DNA from: Streptococcus sp. SPS1
GTDB taxonomy: Bacteria > Bacillota > Bacilli > Lactobacillales > Streptococcaceae
Direction of reading: 5' to 3'
Length of the DNA stretch: 64,000 bases
Assembly: GCF_030439915.1 (NCBI RefSeq)
Contig: NZ_JAQFJG010000003.1
Location: 1 to 64,000 of the forward strand
Part shown: in pieces, positions 33,301 through 41,508 of the stretch
Position numbering within the stretch: the first letter of the stretch is position 1
Layout of the letters: each line of letters opens with the position of its first letter
Position numbers and translations under genes: made by a program
The notes under the pieces: generated by a model
Seen by the model: only the letters and a program-made list of their open reading frames with translations
The model's database searches: none
What the model was told of the DNA's origin: nothing

Positions 33301-33411
33301 GGTAACTTGAGCCTGCAAACCATGGATAATAATGACATCATGACAGAGGCAGAAAAATTACTTGCTTTGTTAAAAGGTAGTGAGTCAATTGAGACGAAGC
33401 CAGAAGCATAA
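30317..33411 (+). pseudogene. phtD: phtD-like polyhistidine triad gene, broken by a frameshift
   Basis: Surface zinc-capture protein. The N-terminal part (signal peptide, NRVAYIDGDQAGQKAENLTPDEVSKRE) reads from 30317 but shifts out of frame after about residue 62, at an AG repeat (30498-30507), and stops at 30559. The remaining 951 residues are open in the +2 frame to 33411. Compared with the intact paralogue at 33622, the expected continuation NAEQIVIKITDQGYVTSHGDHYHYYNG is present just after the shift in the second frame. Two extra bases, or one missing base, restore the frame. The body has seven HxxHxH-like triads (the last two degenerate: HLNHSH, HFDHYH) and a helical C terminus. The long frame lacks a signal peptide, so the product would not be exported unless slippage restores the frame. 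Confidence 0.88.
30498..30507 (+). repeat. (AG)5 dinucleotide repeat at the phtD frameshift
   Basis: Five AG units lie at the exact point where the two reading frames meet. Removing one AG unit would join the frames. Confidence 0.7.
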
Positions 33412-33440
33412 GTTTATCCTATTAAATCGATATAATGTAA

Positions 33441-33474
33441 GAGTCAGTAGTAATACTGGCTTTTATTTTTTTAA
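33441..33474 (+). terminator. Terminator after the phtD-like gene
   Basis: GAGTCAGTAGTAATACTGGCTTTTATTTTTTT: short hairpin AGTCAGTA/TACTGGCT with a T-rich tail. Confidence 0.65.
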
Positions 33475-33488
33475 ATGATATAAAAATC

Positions 33489-33542
33489 TTGACAGATAAA
33501 CTTAAAAAAGGTAAACTATTTACTGGTTAATTAAACGGTTAA
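33489..33542 (+). promoter_or_regulatory. phtE promoter with AdcR-like operators
   Basis: TTGACA (33489-33494), 17-bp spacer, TAAACT (33512-33517), then TTTACTGGTTAA (33519-33530), an AdcR-type box at the start site. Further similar half-sites follow (TTAAACGGTTAA 33531-33542, then ATAACCGGTTT and GTTTAACCG). It parallels the adcAII promoter. Confidence 0.75.
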
Positions 33543-33621
33543 ATAACCGGTTTAGAAAAATTGTTTAACCGAGAAAAAGAAGTTGAGAAAAAGCTTCATC
33601 ATTTATTGAAATGAGGGATTT

Positions 33622-36600
33622 ATGAAATTCAGTAAAAAGTATATAGCAGCTGGATCAGCTGTTATCGTATCCTTGAGTCTTTGCGCCTATGCACTGAACC
33701 AGCATCGTTCGCAGGAAAATAAGGACAATAATCGTGTTTCTTATGTGGATGGTAATCAGTCAAGTCAGAAAACTGAAAACCTGACACCAGACCAGGTCAG
33801 CCAAAAAGAAGGAATTCAGGCTGAGCAAATTGTCATCAAAATTACAGATCAGGGCTATGTGACGTCACACGGTGACCACTATCATTACTATAATGGGAAA
33901 GTTCCTTATGATGCCCTTTTTAGTGAAGAACTCTTGATGAAGGATCCAAACTATCAACTTAAAGACGCTGATATTGTCAATGAAGTCAAAGGTGGTTATA
34001 TCATCAAGGTCGATGGAAAATATTATGTCTACCTAAAAGATGCAGCTCATGCTGATAATGTTCGAACCAAGGATGAAATCAATCGTCAAAAACAAGAACA
34101 TGTCAAAGATAATGAGAAGGTCAACTCTAATGTTGCTGCAGCAAGGTCTCAGGGACGTTATACGACAGATGATGGTTATGTCTTTAATCCAGCTGATATT
34201 ATCGAAGATACGGGTGATGCTTATATCGTTCCCCACGGAGGTCACTATCACTACATTCCAAAAAGTGATTTATCTGCTAGTGAATTAGCAGCAGCAAAAG
34301 CTCATCTAGCTGGTAAAAATACGCAACCGAGTCAGTTAAGCTATTCTTCAGCAGCTAGTGACAATAATACTCAATCTACAGTGCAAGGATTAACTAGCAA
34401 GCCAGAAAGTAAGGCTGAAAATCTCCAAAGTCTATTGAAAGAACTCTATGATTCACCTAGCGACCAACGTTACAGTGAATCAGACGGTCTGGTCTTTGAC
34501 CCTGCTAAGATTATCAGTCGTACGGCAAATGGAGTTGCGATTCCGCATGGCGACCATTATCACTTTATTCCTTATAGCAAACTTTCTGCTTTAGAAGAAA
34601 AGATTGCTAGAATGGTGCCTATCGGTGGAACTGGTTCTACGGTTTCTACAAATGCAAAACCTCATGAAGTAGCGTCTAGTCTAGGAAGTCTTTCAAGTAG
34701 TCCATCTACTTTGAATCATGCCTCATTACTTACAAATAAGCCTATCTCTTCAACATCTGATGGCTATATTTTTAATCCAAAAGATATTGTTGAGGAAACA
34801 GCAACAGCTTATATCGTAAGACATGGTGATCATTTCCATTACATTCCTAAGTTGAATCAAATTGGACAACCGACTCTTCCAAGTAATAGTCTAACAACAC
34901 CTTCGCCATCTCTTCCAATCAATCCAGGAACTTCACATGAGGAACATGAAGAAGATGGGCACGGCTTTGATGCTAATCGCATTATTGCGGAAGATGCGGC
35001 AGGATTTATCATGACTCATGGTAATCACAATCATTACTTCTTCAAGAAAGATTTGACAGCAGACCAAATTAAGGCAGCGCAGGATCATTTGAGAGGTAAA
35101 ACGCCAGCAACACCAAGTCCAGCCCATGATGATCACGATGATGATGAGCATGACCACCATCATGGTGAAGATCACGATCACGGTTTTGATGCCGATCGTG
35201 TCATTAGTGAGGATGAGCAAGGCTTTGTCATGAGTCACGGAGACCACAATCATTACTTCTTCAAGAAAGATTTGACAGCAGAGCAAATTAAGGCCGCACA
35301 GGATCATCTGAAAACACATCATGATGCAGAGCCTGTAAAACCTCTTGCTAAAACGGTAGAGTCTTTCTCAAGAGATGCTAGTGATGAAGAAAAGATTGCT
35401 TACATTTCTAAGACCTATGGTGTTCCACTTGAAGCGATTAGAATTTCAAACGGATTCTTTGTCTTTGGAAATCCAGACCAAGCCTATGATCCAACTCATA
35501 TCCATCCCTATGCTGTTCGTAAGGAACATGTTCGTTTGCCACTCCAAACTGGAAATCCAGAACTTGATTTCCTAAATGAACTTTATACGACTGCCTTACG
35601 TGATGGTGTGTCTCCTTATAGTTTACAGGTAGAAAATGGTAGTTTTGTGATTCCTCATGGCGACCATAATCACTACATCAAGGTGCAAACTAAGGGATAT
35701 GAAGTGGCTTTGAAAAACAAGATTCCAGCCCTACAATCCAACTACCAACCAGGAGCTTTTGATGAGAAGGCAGTCTTGGCAAAAGTAGATCAACTTCTAG
35801 CTGATAGCAGAAGTATCTACAAAGACAAGCCTATTGAACAAAGACAGATTGAGTTAGCCTTAGGTCAGTTTACTGAAAACATGAAGAAACTGGCAACTAA
35901 CTCTACAGCAGGTTATCTTGCGACATTAGAACTCTTTGATAAGCAATATATCCATATTGATGAAAGTATCAAACCTGTTGAAACAAGTGCTTTAGATAAG
36001 AAATATCAGGCCTTGATTGATAAAATCAATACCTTGGATACAGACTCTTATGGACTTCCAAAGAAAGACCTTCTCGTTCGACTCCAAGAAGCTAAATTGG
36101 CTAAAGATGAGGCTGCTTTAGCAGCGGTTGAATCACAACTTCAAGCTCTTCAAGACTTTAATGATCGTACTGGTGATACAACAGTGGAATACATCAAGTA
36201 CTTCTATGAGAATGTAAATGATAGTCGTTTAAATGAGGATCTTCGTAATAAAGTAGCTAATTTGACTTTTACTTTATATCAATCCCAATCCTTCCGTAAG
36301 GCTGTGGACTTGAATAAACTGTTCCCAAGCATTTACCAAACAAAACAAGAAGTAGAAGAGGCTTTGAAAAATCAGCCAGCTTCTACAAAAGTAAATGAAA
36401 CAGTTTTAGATAAAGAAAAAGTTGATAACCAATCTGCTAAGCAAGCGATTTATGAATTTTTGAAAGATCTTTATCCTGATCTTAAAAAAGAAGAGCATGT
36501 CAATCATGTTAGCAAGGAAGAAGTAGAAAGCCTCTTGAGCAAGGCAACTCAACTCTTGGAGCAAATCCAAGAAGAAGGAATCAGACAATCCTTGGCAGAA

Positions 36601-37161
36601 GAAGTAGAAAATCTCAAAGCTGCCACAAACAAGGCTGATGCAGACTTGGATGAAGTAAACAGCCAGGTAAAAGATGTCTTGACTCGTATCGCTAGCGCCC
36701 TTCAACAAGAAAAGGAAAATGCTGAACAAGATCCTCAGACACTTGTACTCTATCAAAAACTCTACGATATTCTCATATCGCTTCACTCTTATTTAGAAAG
36801 TAATAATGGTTCTGATGAGGACTTTGATAAAGTGGATGCATTACTAGATCAACTTTCAGCTAAGAGTAAAGACAAAGCCGCTTTACTTGAATTGACCAAA
36901 GCTATTCTAGTTTTGAATCACCAAATCCAGTCAAAAGCTAGCGCAAGTGAAGAAACAAGTCCAGCAAGAAATGCCGAGGCAAATGGTGATAACACCAGTG
37001 CTGAGAGCCAACCAAATGTAGCTACAGAATCTAACAGTGAAACTGCTAGCGACGAAAACAAACCGAGCAACGCAACAGATTCTAAACCTGCTGAATCAAC
37101 TTCAGAAAAGGAAACAGCAGAATCTACAACAAGTGCTGGAAATCAAGAAAAACCAGCATAA
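33622..37161 (+). CDS. phtE: PhtE-like polyhistidine triad surface protein
   Basis: Exported zinc-binding protein of 1179 residues, longer than the roughly 1040 residues I recall for pneumococcal PhtE. An N-terminal signal segment (FSKKYIAAGSAVIVSLSLCAYAL, with LSLCAY as possible lipobox) is followed by seven HxxHxH triads: HGDHYH, HGGHYH, HGDHYH, HGDHFH, HGNHNH, HGDHNH and HGDHNH. Between triads 5 and 6 is a very His/Asp-rich linker (about residues 500-525). The segment around triads 5-6 is a tandem duplication. The C-terminal third is helical and ends in a Ser/Thr/Glu-rich tail without an LPXTG motif. It has its own AdcR-type promoter and a terminator shared with pepT. Confidence 0.9.
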   Translation: MKFSKKYIAAGSAVIVSLSLCAYALNQHRSQENKDNNRVSYVDGNQSSQKTENLTPDQVSQKEGIQAEQIVIKITDQGYVTSHGDHYHYYNGKVPYDALFSEELLMKDPNYQLKDADIVNEVKGGYIIKVDGKYYVYLKDAAHADNVRTKDEINRQKQEHVKDNEKVNSNVAAARSQGRYTTDDGYVFNPADIIEDTGDAYIVPHGGHYHYIPKSDLSASELAAAKAHLAGKNTQPSQLSYSSAASDNNTQSTVQGLTSKPESKAENLQSLLKELYDSPSDQRYSESDGLVFDPAKIISRTANGVAIPHGDHYHFIPYSKLSALEEKIARMVPIGGTGSTVSTNAKPHEVASSLGSLSSSPSTLNHASLLTNKPISSTSDGYIFNPKDIVEETATAYIVRHGDHFHYIPKLNQIGQPTLPSNSLTTPSPSLPINPGTSHEEHEEDGHGFDANRIIAEDAAGFIMTHGNHNHYFFKKDLTADQIKAAQDHLRGKTPATPSPAHDDHDDDEHDHHHGEDHDHGFDADRVISEDEQGFVMSHGDHNHYFFKKDLTAEQIKAAQDHLKTHHDAEPVKPLAKTVESFSRDASDEEKIAYISKTYGVPLEAIRISNGFFVFGNPDQAYDPTHIHPYAVRKEHVRLPLQTGNPELDFLNELYTTALRDGVSPYSLQVENGSFVIPHGDHNHYIKVQTKGYEVALKNKIPALQSNYQPGAFDEKAVLAKVDQLLADSRSIYKDKPIEQRQIELALGQFTENMKKLATNSTAGYLATLELFDKQYIHIDESIKPVETSALDKKYQALIDKINTLDTDSYGLPKKDLLVRLQEAKLAKDEAALAAVESQLQALQDFNDRTGDTTVEYIKYFYENVNDSRLNEDLRNKVANLTFTLYQSQSFRKAVDLNKLFPSIYQTKQEVEEALKNQPASTKVNETVLDKEKVDNQSAKQAIYEFLKDLYPDLKKEEHVNHVSKEEVESLLSKATQLLEQIQEEGIRQSLAEEVENLKAATNKADADLDEVNSQVKDVLTRIASALQQEKENAEQDPQTLVLYQKLYDILISLHSYLESNNGSDEDFDKVDALLDQLSAKSKDKAALLELTKAILVLNHQIQSKASASEETSPARNAEANGDNTSAESQPNVATESNSETASDENKPSNATDSKPAESTSEKETAESTTSAGNQEKPA
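35022..35312 (+). repeat. Tandem duplication inside phtE
   Basis: The segments 35022-35094 and 35239-35312 are almost identical at DNA level (both contain CACAATCATTACTTCTTCAA and AAAGATTTGACAGCAGA), encoding two H-triad modules followed by FFKKDLTA(D/E)QIKAAQDHL. The spacer encodes the His/Asp-rich linker. Confidence 0.85.
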
Positions 37162-37162
37162 T

Positions 37163-37203
37163 AAAAAGAAAGGCGAAGTAGCTGAGCTACCTCGTCTTTT
37201 TAG
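37163..37203. terminator. Bidirectional terminator between phtE and pepT
   Basis: AAAAGAAAGGCGAAGTAGCT ... GAGCTACCTCGTCTTTTT: strong stem with A run on one side and T run on the other, between convergent genes. Confidence 0.85.
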
Positions 37204-38423
37204 TATTTATAAGCTACGATACCAATGATTGTATCAACTGCACGTTCCATAGTCTGAAGGCTGACGTATTCAAAACGTCCGTGCATGTTTTCACCACCCG
37301 CAAAGATATTCGGAGTTGGGATTCCCATAAAGGAAATCTTAGAGCCGTCTGTCCCTCCACGAATTGGTTCGATAATAGGAGTGATACCCAGATCTTCCAT
37401 AACGGCTTTAGCAATGGTAATTGGAGTCATATCTTTTTCAATGACTTCTTTCATATTGTAGTACTGGTCTGTCAAGTTGAGAGTGACACGGTCGCTCCCA
37501 AGTTCTTGATTCATCTTATCAGCGATAGACTTCATAGTTGCTTTACGCGCTGCAAAGGCATCTTTTTCAAAATCACGAATGATGTAGCTAGCACTTGCCT
37601 CCTCAACGCTACCTGTTACATCCATTAGATGATAGAAACCTTGGTAACCATCCGTTAACTCAGGTCTGTCCTTTTCTGGAAGTTGATTGTGAAAATTAAT
37701 TGCTAGCTGAAGGGCGTTGACCATTTGCCCTTTGGCAGTACCAGGGTGGACATTACGTCCTTGGAAATGCAATTCAGCACCCGCTGCTGAAAAGGTCTCG
37801 TACTGAAGTTCACCTAGTGGGCCACCATCAACTGTGTAGGCAAAATCCACATCAAAATCTTCTGCATCAAATTGATTAGCACCAACACCGATTTCTTCAT
37901 CTGGACCAAAACCAACACGAATTTCACAGTGTTTGATTTCAGGGTGGGCAGTCAGATATTCAATGGCTGTCATAATTTCAGCAATTCCTGACTTGTCATC
38001 AGCCCCCAGCAAGGTTGTTCCATCGGTTGTGATGAGCGTTTGTCCTGGATATTTCTCAAGACTCTTGAAGTCGGCTGGATCGAGTTTGAAACCAGAATTC
38101 CCTAGTTCAATCACACCACCATCGTAGTTTTCAATTACCTGAGGATTAACTCCTTCGGCATTAAAATCAGCAGTATCCATGTGGGAGATGAAGCCAATTT
38201 TACGTGTTAAAGATGGATCGTTAGCTGGCAAGGTTCCAATAGCAAAACCATTCGGAAGGTAGTAGACATTTTGCAGTCCAACACGTTTCATTTCAGGAAT
38301 AAGAACATTGGTTGCAAAGTCAACCTGACTCTGTGTACTTGGAGTAGTAGTAGAGTGTTCATCAGAGCGCGTGTTGACCTTAACGTAGGTTAAAAAGCGG
38401 TCCAAGAGATTGGGGTAAGTCAT
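37200..38423 (-). CDS. pepT: Peptidase T (tripeptidase, M20B)
   Basis: Zinc aminotripeptidase of 407 residues, normal length. It begins [21 protein letters not shown]. Metal and catalytic residues are in [33 protein letters not shown] and the C-terminal [11 protein letters not shown], with [12 protein letters not shown] typical of the PepT group. It releases amino acids from imported tripeptides. Transcribed alone on the minus strand, with AGGAG before the start. Confidence 0.95.
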   Translation of the reverse strand: MTYPNLLDRFLTYVKVNTRSDEHSTTTPSTQSQVDFATNVLIPEMKRVGLQNVYYLPNGFAIGTLPANDPSLTRKIGFISHMDTADFNAEGVNPQVIENYDGGVIELGNSGFKLDPADFKSLEKYPGQTLITTDGTTLLGADDKSGIAEIMTAIEYLTAHPEIKHCEIRVGFGPDEEIGVGANQFDAEDFDVDFAYTVDGGPLGELQYETFSAAGAELHFQGRNVHPGTAKGQMVNALQLAINFHNQLPEKDRPELTDGYQGFYHLMDVTGSVEEASASYIIRDFEKDAFAARKATMKSIADKMNQELGSDRVTLNLTDQYYNMKEVIEKDMTPITIAKAVMEDLGITPIIEPIRGGTDGSKISFMGIPTPNIFAGGENMHGRFEYVSLQTMERAVDTIIGIVAYKY

Positions 38424-38569
38424 AAAAAACTCCTTTTGAATTCATTTTTTCCATTGTATCATAGAAAGAAGAGAAAAACAAAAGATTGTGAATGTCGCTA
38501 TGTTAGCGTTTACTTATCAGTGGATTCATGATAAAATAAATTTGATAAAAATATCACAAGGAAGCAGTT

Positions 38570-39664
38570 ATGAAAAAAGCAATTTTAATGATGACCTTCG
38601 GTTCACCGGAAGAGATTACCTTTGAAGGTGTAGCTGATTTTTTCACAAATATTCGTCGTGGAGTAAGACCTCAAGACCATGAGATTCAAACTCTCTATGA
38701 TAATTATGTACGAATTGGAGGCACACCTCTGCAAAGAATTACCCGTCAAGAAGTTGCCTTGGTAGAAGCTAGACTGGGAAATGAATATAGTGTCTATTTT
38801 GCCAATAAATTTTCCAGACCTTTTATTCCAGATGTGATTGGTCAGATGGAAGCAGACGGAATTGAACAGTGTATTTGTTTGATTTTGGAGCCTCACTATT
38901 CTTTTTACTCTGTCATGGGCTATGAAAAATTTTTAGAAAGCAAACAAATTCAATTTTTGGTCATTAAGGACTGGTATCAAGAAGAGGCGCTCTTAAATTA
39001 TTGGGCAGATGAAATTGCCAAGATTTTAAAAGAAGAAGTAAAGCAGGATAGCGTTAAAGTCATCTTTTCAGCCCATAGTGTGCCCATTTTTGCCTTGGAT
39101 TTTGGTGACCCATATATTGACCAAATTTTTGAAAATAGCAAGTTAGTTGCTGAAAAACTAGGTTTGAGTTCCGAGCAATATACAAATACCTGGCAAAGTG
39201 AGAGTGATATTGGGATTCCATGGATTAAGCCAGATGTATTAGAATATCTCAGAGAACAGACAGAACATCCAGACCATTATATTTTTGTTCCTATCAGCTT
39301 CATCAGCGAGCATATTGAAGTCTTGTTTGACAATGATGTGGAATGTTATGACTTGTGTCAGGAATTGGGTGTCAACTACCATCGTCCACCAATGCCAAAT
39401 ACAGATTCTCGCTTAATTGATGCCTTGGTCAATACAGTTAGAGCCAATGAACATCAAGAGTTTAAGGAATTTCTCCCAGAAGAAGAGACCTTTGATGAGT
39501 TAGTTCCTTCAGACGAGACGAAAAACATTTTGGCTGAATCTGAAGATTTACAAATGCCAGAATTTGTGAAAAAACTGATTGAGAAAAAAGGTCGGGAGAA
39601 TGTCAAGATGCCTTATCTTATCAAGAAGATGCTAGAAAAAGCAGGCAAGTTACCCAAAGAGTAA
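38570..39664 (+). CDS. hemH: Ferrochelatase (coproporphyrin ferrochelatase type)
   Basis: 364-residue HemH/CpfC-family protein: starts [15 protein letters not shown], contains VIFSAHSVP (metal-site histidine region), [16 protein letters not shown] and [16 protein letters not shown] (the second active-site histidine and glutamate). In Firmicutes such enzymes insert iron into coproporphyrin III. Pneumococcus-like species lack a haem pathway, so the substrate and role are unclear. The C-terminal 60 residues are charged and extend beyond the core. No other haem genes are near. Ribosome-binding site AAGGAAG. Confidence 0.9.
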   Translation: MKKAILMMTFGSPEEITFEGVADFFTNIRRGVRPQDHEIQTLYDNYVRIGGTPLQRITRQEVALVEARLGNEYSVYFANKFSRPFIPDVIGQMEADGIEQCICLILEPHYSFYSVMGYEKFLESKQIQFLVIKDWYQEEALLNYWADEIAKILKEEVKQDSVKVIFSAHSVPIFALDFGDPYIDQIFENSKLVAEKLGLSSEQYTNTWQSESDIGIPWIKPDVLEYLREQTEHPDHYIFVPISFISEHIEVLFDNDVECYDLCQELGVNYHRPPMPNTDSRLIDALVNTVRANEHQEFKEFLPEEETFDELVPSDETKNILAESEDLQMPEFVKKLIEKKGRENVKMPYLIKKMLEKAGKLPKE

Positions 39665-39704
39665 AGAAAAAGGATTTAGCTTTGCGCTAGATCCTTTTAA
39701 ACGA
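39665..39704. terminator. Bidirectional terminator between hemH and mscL
   Basis: AAAAAGGATTTAGC ... GCTAGATCCTTTT hairpin, immediately after the hemH stop and before the mscL stop. Confidence 0.8.
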
Positions 39705-40082
39705 TTATTTTTTCTCAAGGAGAGCTTTGATTTCTTGAAGTACTTCCAATTCGGTTGGTTTTTTTTCGTCAGTTTTTTCTTCCTTTATGCCAGTCAGTTT
39801 CTGTGCTTTTTCAATACCCTTGATAATAAAGAAGAGGGCGGTACCGACAAAGATAAAATTGATAATAGCACTTAAAAAGTTACCATAGCCGACTCCATGC
39901 CAAGACAGTTGAGCGATACGTTCGACTTTAGCAGCTTTCAAAGCGGGATTTAAAATAAGAGGAGTGATAATGTCATTTACAAGCGAAGTGACGATAGCAC
40001 CAAAAGCAGAGGCAATGACAACACCGACAGCAAGGTCAATAACATTTCCTCTAAGCAAGAATGATTTTAGATTTTTTAACAT
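39705..40082 (-). CDS. mscL: Large-conductance mechanosensitive channel MscL
   Basis: 125-residue pressure-release channel. The N-terminal helix and first membrane segment contain FLLRGNVIDLAVGVVIASAFGAIVTSLV, the classical MscL signature with the gate region. A periplasmic-type loop and second membrane segment (FLSAIINFIFVGTALFFII) follow, then a charged cytoplasmic helix. Length is typical. Confidence 0.96.
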   Translation of the reverse strand: MLKNLKSFLLRGNVIDLAVGVVIASAFGAIVTSLVNDIITPLILNPALKAAKVERIAQLSWHGVGYGNFLSAIINFIFVGTALFFIIKGIEKAQKLTGIKEEKTDEKKPTELEVLQEIKALLEKK

Positions 40083-40163
40083 ACTGTTTTCCTTTCAACG
40101 TTTCGTGTTTCATTGTATCCTAAATCATTATAGAAGGCAATTAAAAGGCTCATAAATGGAATA

Positions 40164-40595
40164 TTATTTTCTAAAAATATAGACCTTGCTCAAGATATAA
40201 TTGATGATAATAATGAGTATTTGTGCAATAATCGTTTCAATTGCATTTACTTTATCAAGATTTTCATTTACGAATTGCCCTATGATATGAGGGAATTGAG
40301 TCACAAACAGAAAAGTAAAGAGCAAATCTAATAGAAAAGTAGAAAGGCGGGCAAGAAAAAATTTCACTAAACGGATAAGTCTATTTTTCTTTTTTTGCTT
40401 AAATACAATCGTATCATTTGTGATAAAGGCAAATAGGATACCAATACTATTTGCTAGGGCGGTAGCAAGGAGTTCCTGATGACTTAGTTGATAAATGACT
40501 AGTCGTGAGAGAATCGAAACTAGAGTTGTTGCAAGGCCAAAAAAGAGATAGGCTAAGATTTCATTGTTAAAAAAATTTTGAATAGGTTTTTTCAT
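40164..40595 (-). CDS. GtrA-family membrane protein
   Basis: 143-residue protein with four hydrophobic segments (YLFFGLATTLVSILSRLVIY, ATALANSIGILFAFI, a segment around FLLDLLFTFLFV, and a last one at ILIIIINYILSKVYIF). This is the GtrA/DPMS-flippase layout, including the N-terminal glycine and the F-ITNDTIVF loop. GtrA proteins are thought to move lipid-linked sugars across the membrane or assist teichoic/glycan modification; the partner is unknown. The promoter -10 is 6 bases from the start codon, predicting a leaderless mRNA. Confidence 0.8.
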   Translation of the reverse strand: MKKPIQNFFNNEILAYLFFGLATTLVSILSRLVIYQLSHQELLATALANSIGILFAFITNDTIVFKQKKKNRLIRLVKFFLARLSTFLLDLLFTFLFVTQFPHIIGQFVNENLDKVNAIETIIAQILIIIINYILSKVYIFRK

Positions 40596-40601
40596 GCTTT
40601 A

Positions 40602-40634
40602 AGTATAGCATAAAGCAGGCTATTGTGCTATACT
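40602..40634. promoter_or_regulatory. Divergent overlapping promoters of the GtrA-like gene and queT
   Basis: Two extended -10 elements face apart: AGTATAGCA (40602-40610, minus strand, TGCTATACT) and TGCTATACT (40626-40634, plus strand). They form an inverted repeat with 15 bases between. The minus-strand -10 ends 6 bases before the GtrA-like start codon. Confidence 0.6.
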
Positions 40635-40656
40635 AGTAAGGTTGAATAAAGCAACC

Positions 40657-40714
40657 CTTGGTGCTTAGCTTCTTTCACCAAGCATATTACACGCGGATAA
40701 CCGCTAAAGGAGAA
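40657..40714 (+). ncRNA. preQ1-II riboswitch
   Basis: The leader begins with a CTTGGTG ... CACCAAG hairpin and continues through GCATATTACACGCGGATAACCGC into the ribosome-binding site AAAGGAG. This fits the preQ1-II (COG4708) class of streptococci: on preQ1 binding a pseudoknot sequesters the Shine-Dalgarno region and lowers translation of queT. The match is recognised from memory of the motif, not computed. Confidence 0.88.
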
Positions 40715-40717
40715 AAG

Positions 40718-41227
40718 ATGAAAAAATTAACTATTCGTGATGTTGCAGATATTGCAATCGTCGCTGCTATCTATGTCGTTTTGACTGTCACACCGCCTCT
40801 AAATGCCATTAGCTATGGTGCTTATCAGTTCCGTATTTCAGAAATGATGAACTTTATGGCTTTTTACAATCCCAAGTACATCATCGGAGTTACTATCGGT
40901 TGTATGATTGCTAATTTCTTTAGCTTCGGACTCCTAGATGTCTTTGTTGGTGGTGGATCAACCTTGGTATTCCTCAGTTTAGGTGTTTGGCTTTTTGCAA
41001 AATACAGCAAGGATTACCTCTTTAACGGATTGATTCGAAAAGATCATTTCTTCTTTTCAATCCTCTTTTCAATTTCCATGTTTACTATCGCTGCAGAGTT
41101 AAATATTGTAGCAGAATTACCATTCTTCCTTACTTGGTTTACAACAGGGATTGGTGAATTTGCCTCATTGATTATTGGAGCGATTATTATCGGTAAAATT
41201 GGTCGTCGAATCGATTTAAGCAAATAG
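40718..41227 (+). CDS. queT: QueT-family queuosine-precursor transporter (COG4708)
   Basis: 169-residue membrane protein with five to six hydrophobic segments: DIAIVAAIYVVLTVTPPLNAI, PKYIIGVTIGCMIANFFSFG, a glycine-rich segment GGGSTLVFLSLGVWLF and two further helices. It is the S component of an ECF-type transporter for a preQ1/queuosine precursor. The riboswitch directly upstream senses preQ1. The start at 40718 is chosen because AAAGGAG is part of the riboswitch; an upstream frame (from 40658) runs through the RNA. Confidence 0.9.
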   Translation: MKKLTIRDVADIAIVAAIYVVLTVTPPLNAISYGAYQFRISEMMNFMAFYNPKYIIGVTIGCMIANFFSFGLLDVFVGGGSTLVFLSLGVWLFAKYSKDYLFNGLIRKDHFFFSILFSISMFTIAAELNIVAELPFFLTWFTTGIGEFASLIIGAIIIGKIGRRIDLSK

Positions 41228-41232
41228 AAGAA

Positions 41233-41268
41233 GATAAGCTAGGTAGCCTTTACCTGGCTTTTTCTTAT
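41233..41268 (+). terminator. Terminator after queT
   Basis: AAGCTAGGTAGCC-ttt-ACCTGGCTTTTTCTT hairpin. Confidence 0.75.
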
Positions 41269-41287
41269 AGAAAATTTCTAAGGAAAC

Positions 41288-41316
41288 TTGACAAGCTTTT
41301 CTGATTATAGTATACT
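41288..41316 (+). promoter_or_regulatory. tRNA-Thr promoter
   Basis: TTGACA (41288-41293), 17-bp spacer, TATACT (41311-41316), 10 bases before the mature tRNA. Near-consensus, as expected for a stable RNA gene. Confidence 0.8.
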
Positions 41317-41326
41317 TTTCAAGTAA

Positions 41327-41399
41327 GCTGATTTAGCTCAGTTGGCAGAGCGCATCCATGGTAAGGATGAGGTCGCCGGTTCAATCCCGGCAATTAGCA
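41327..41399 (+). tRNA. tRNA-Thr (anticodon GGT)
   Basis: 73 nt. The acceptor stem GCTGATT/AATTAGC contains one G-U pair. The D arm is AGCTCAGTTGGCAGAGC, the anticodon arm CATCC-ATGGTAA-GGATG gives anticodon GGT, and the T arm is CCGGTTCAATCCCGG. CCA is not encoded. It reads ACC/ACT codons. Confidence 0.95.
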
Positions 41400-41442
41400 T
41401 TAAATAGACAAGAAAACCTTTGTAAATCAAGGGTTTTTGTTA

Positions 41443-41490
41443 TGTCTGCCCCAAATCTGCCCCAAATTTTTCAAAGATGTTTCTTATGCA
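41443..41490 (-). pseudogene. Possible integrase C-terminal remnant next to tRNA-Thr
   Basis: On the minus strand 16 codons read CIRNIFEKFGADLGQT then stop (41440-41442). Streptococcal tyrosine integrases of tRNA-integrating elements often end with a similar GADLG/GQ tail. Nothing more of the gene remains before the BOX. Very short, so uncertain. Confidence 0.3.
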
Positions 41491-41508
41491 CTTGTGTAAA
41501 TAAAACTA

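Noticed and set aside
35102..35312. Repeats in phtE as a possible CRISPR array
   Set aside because: Only two copies, in frame, encoding protein modules; no regular spacers.
37281..37628. 115-residue plus-strand frame inside pepT
   Set aside because: Antisense shadow of the conserved peptidase.
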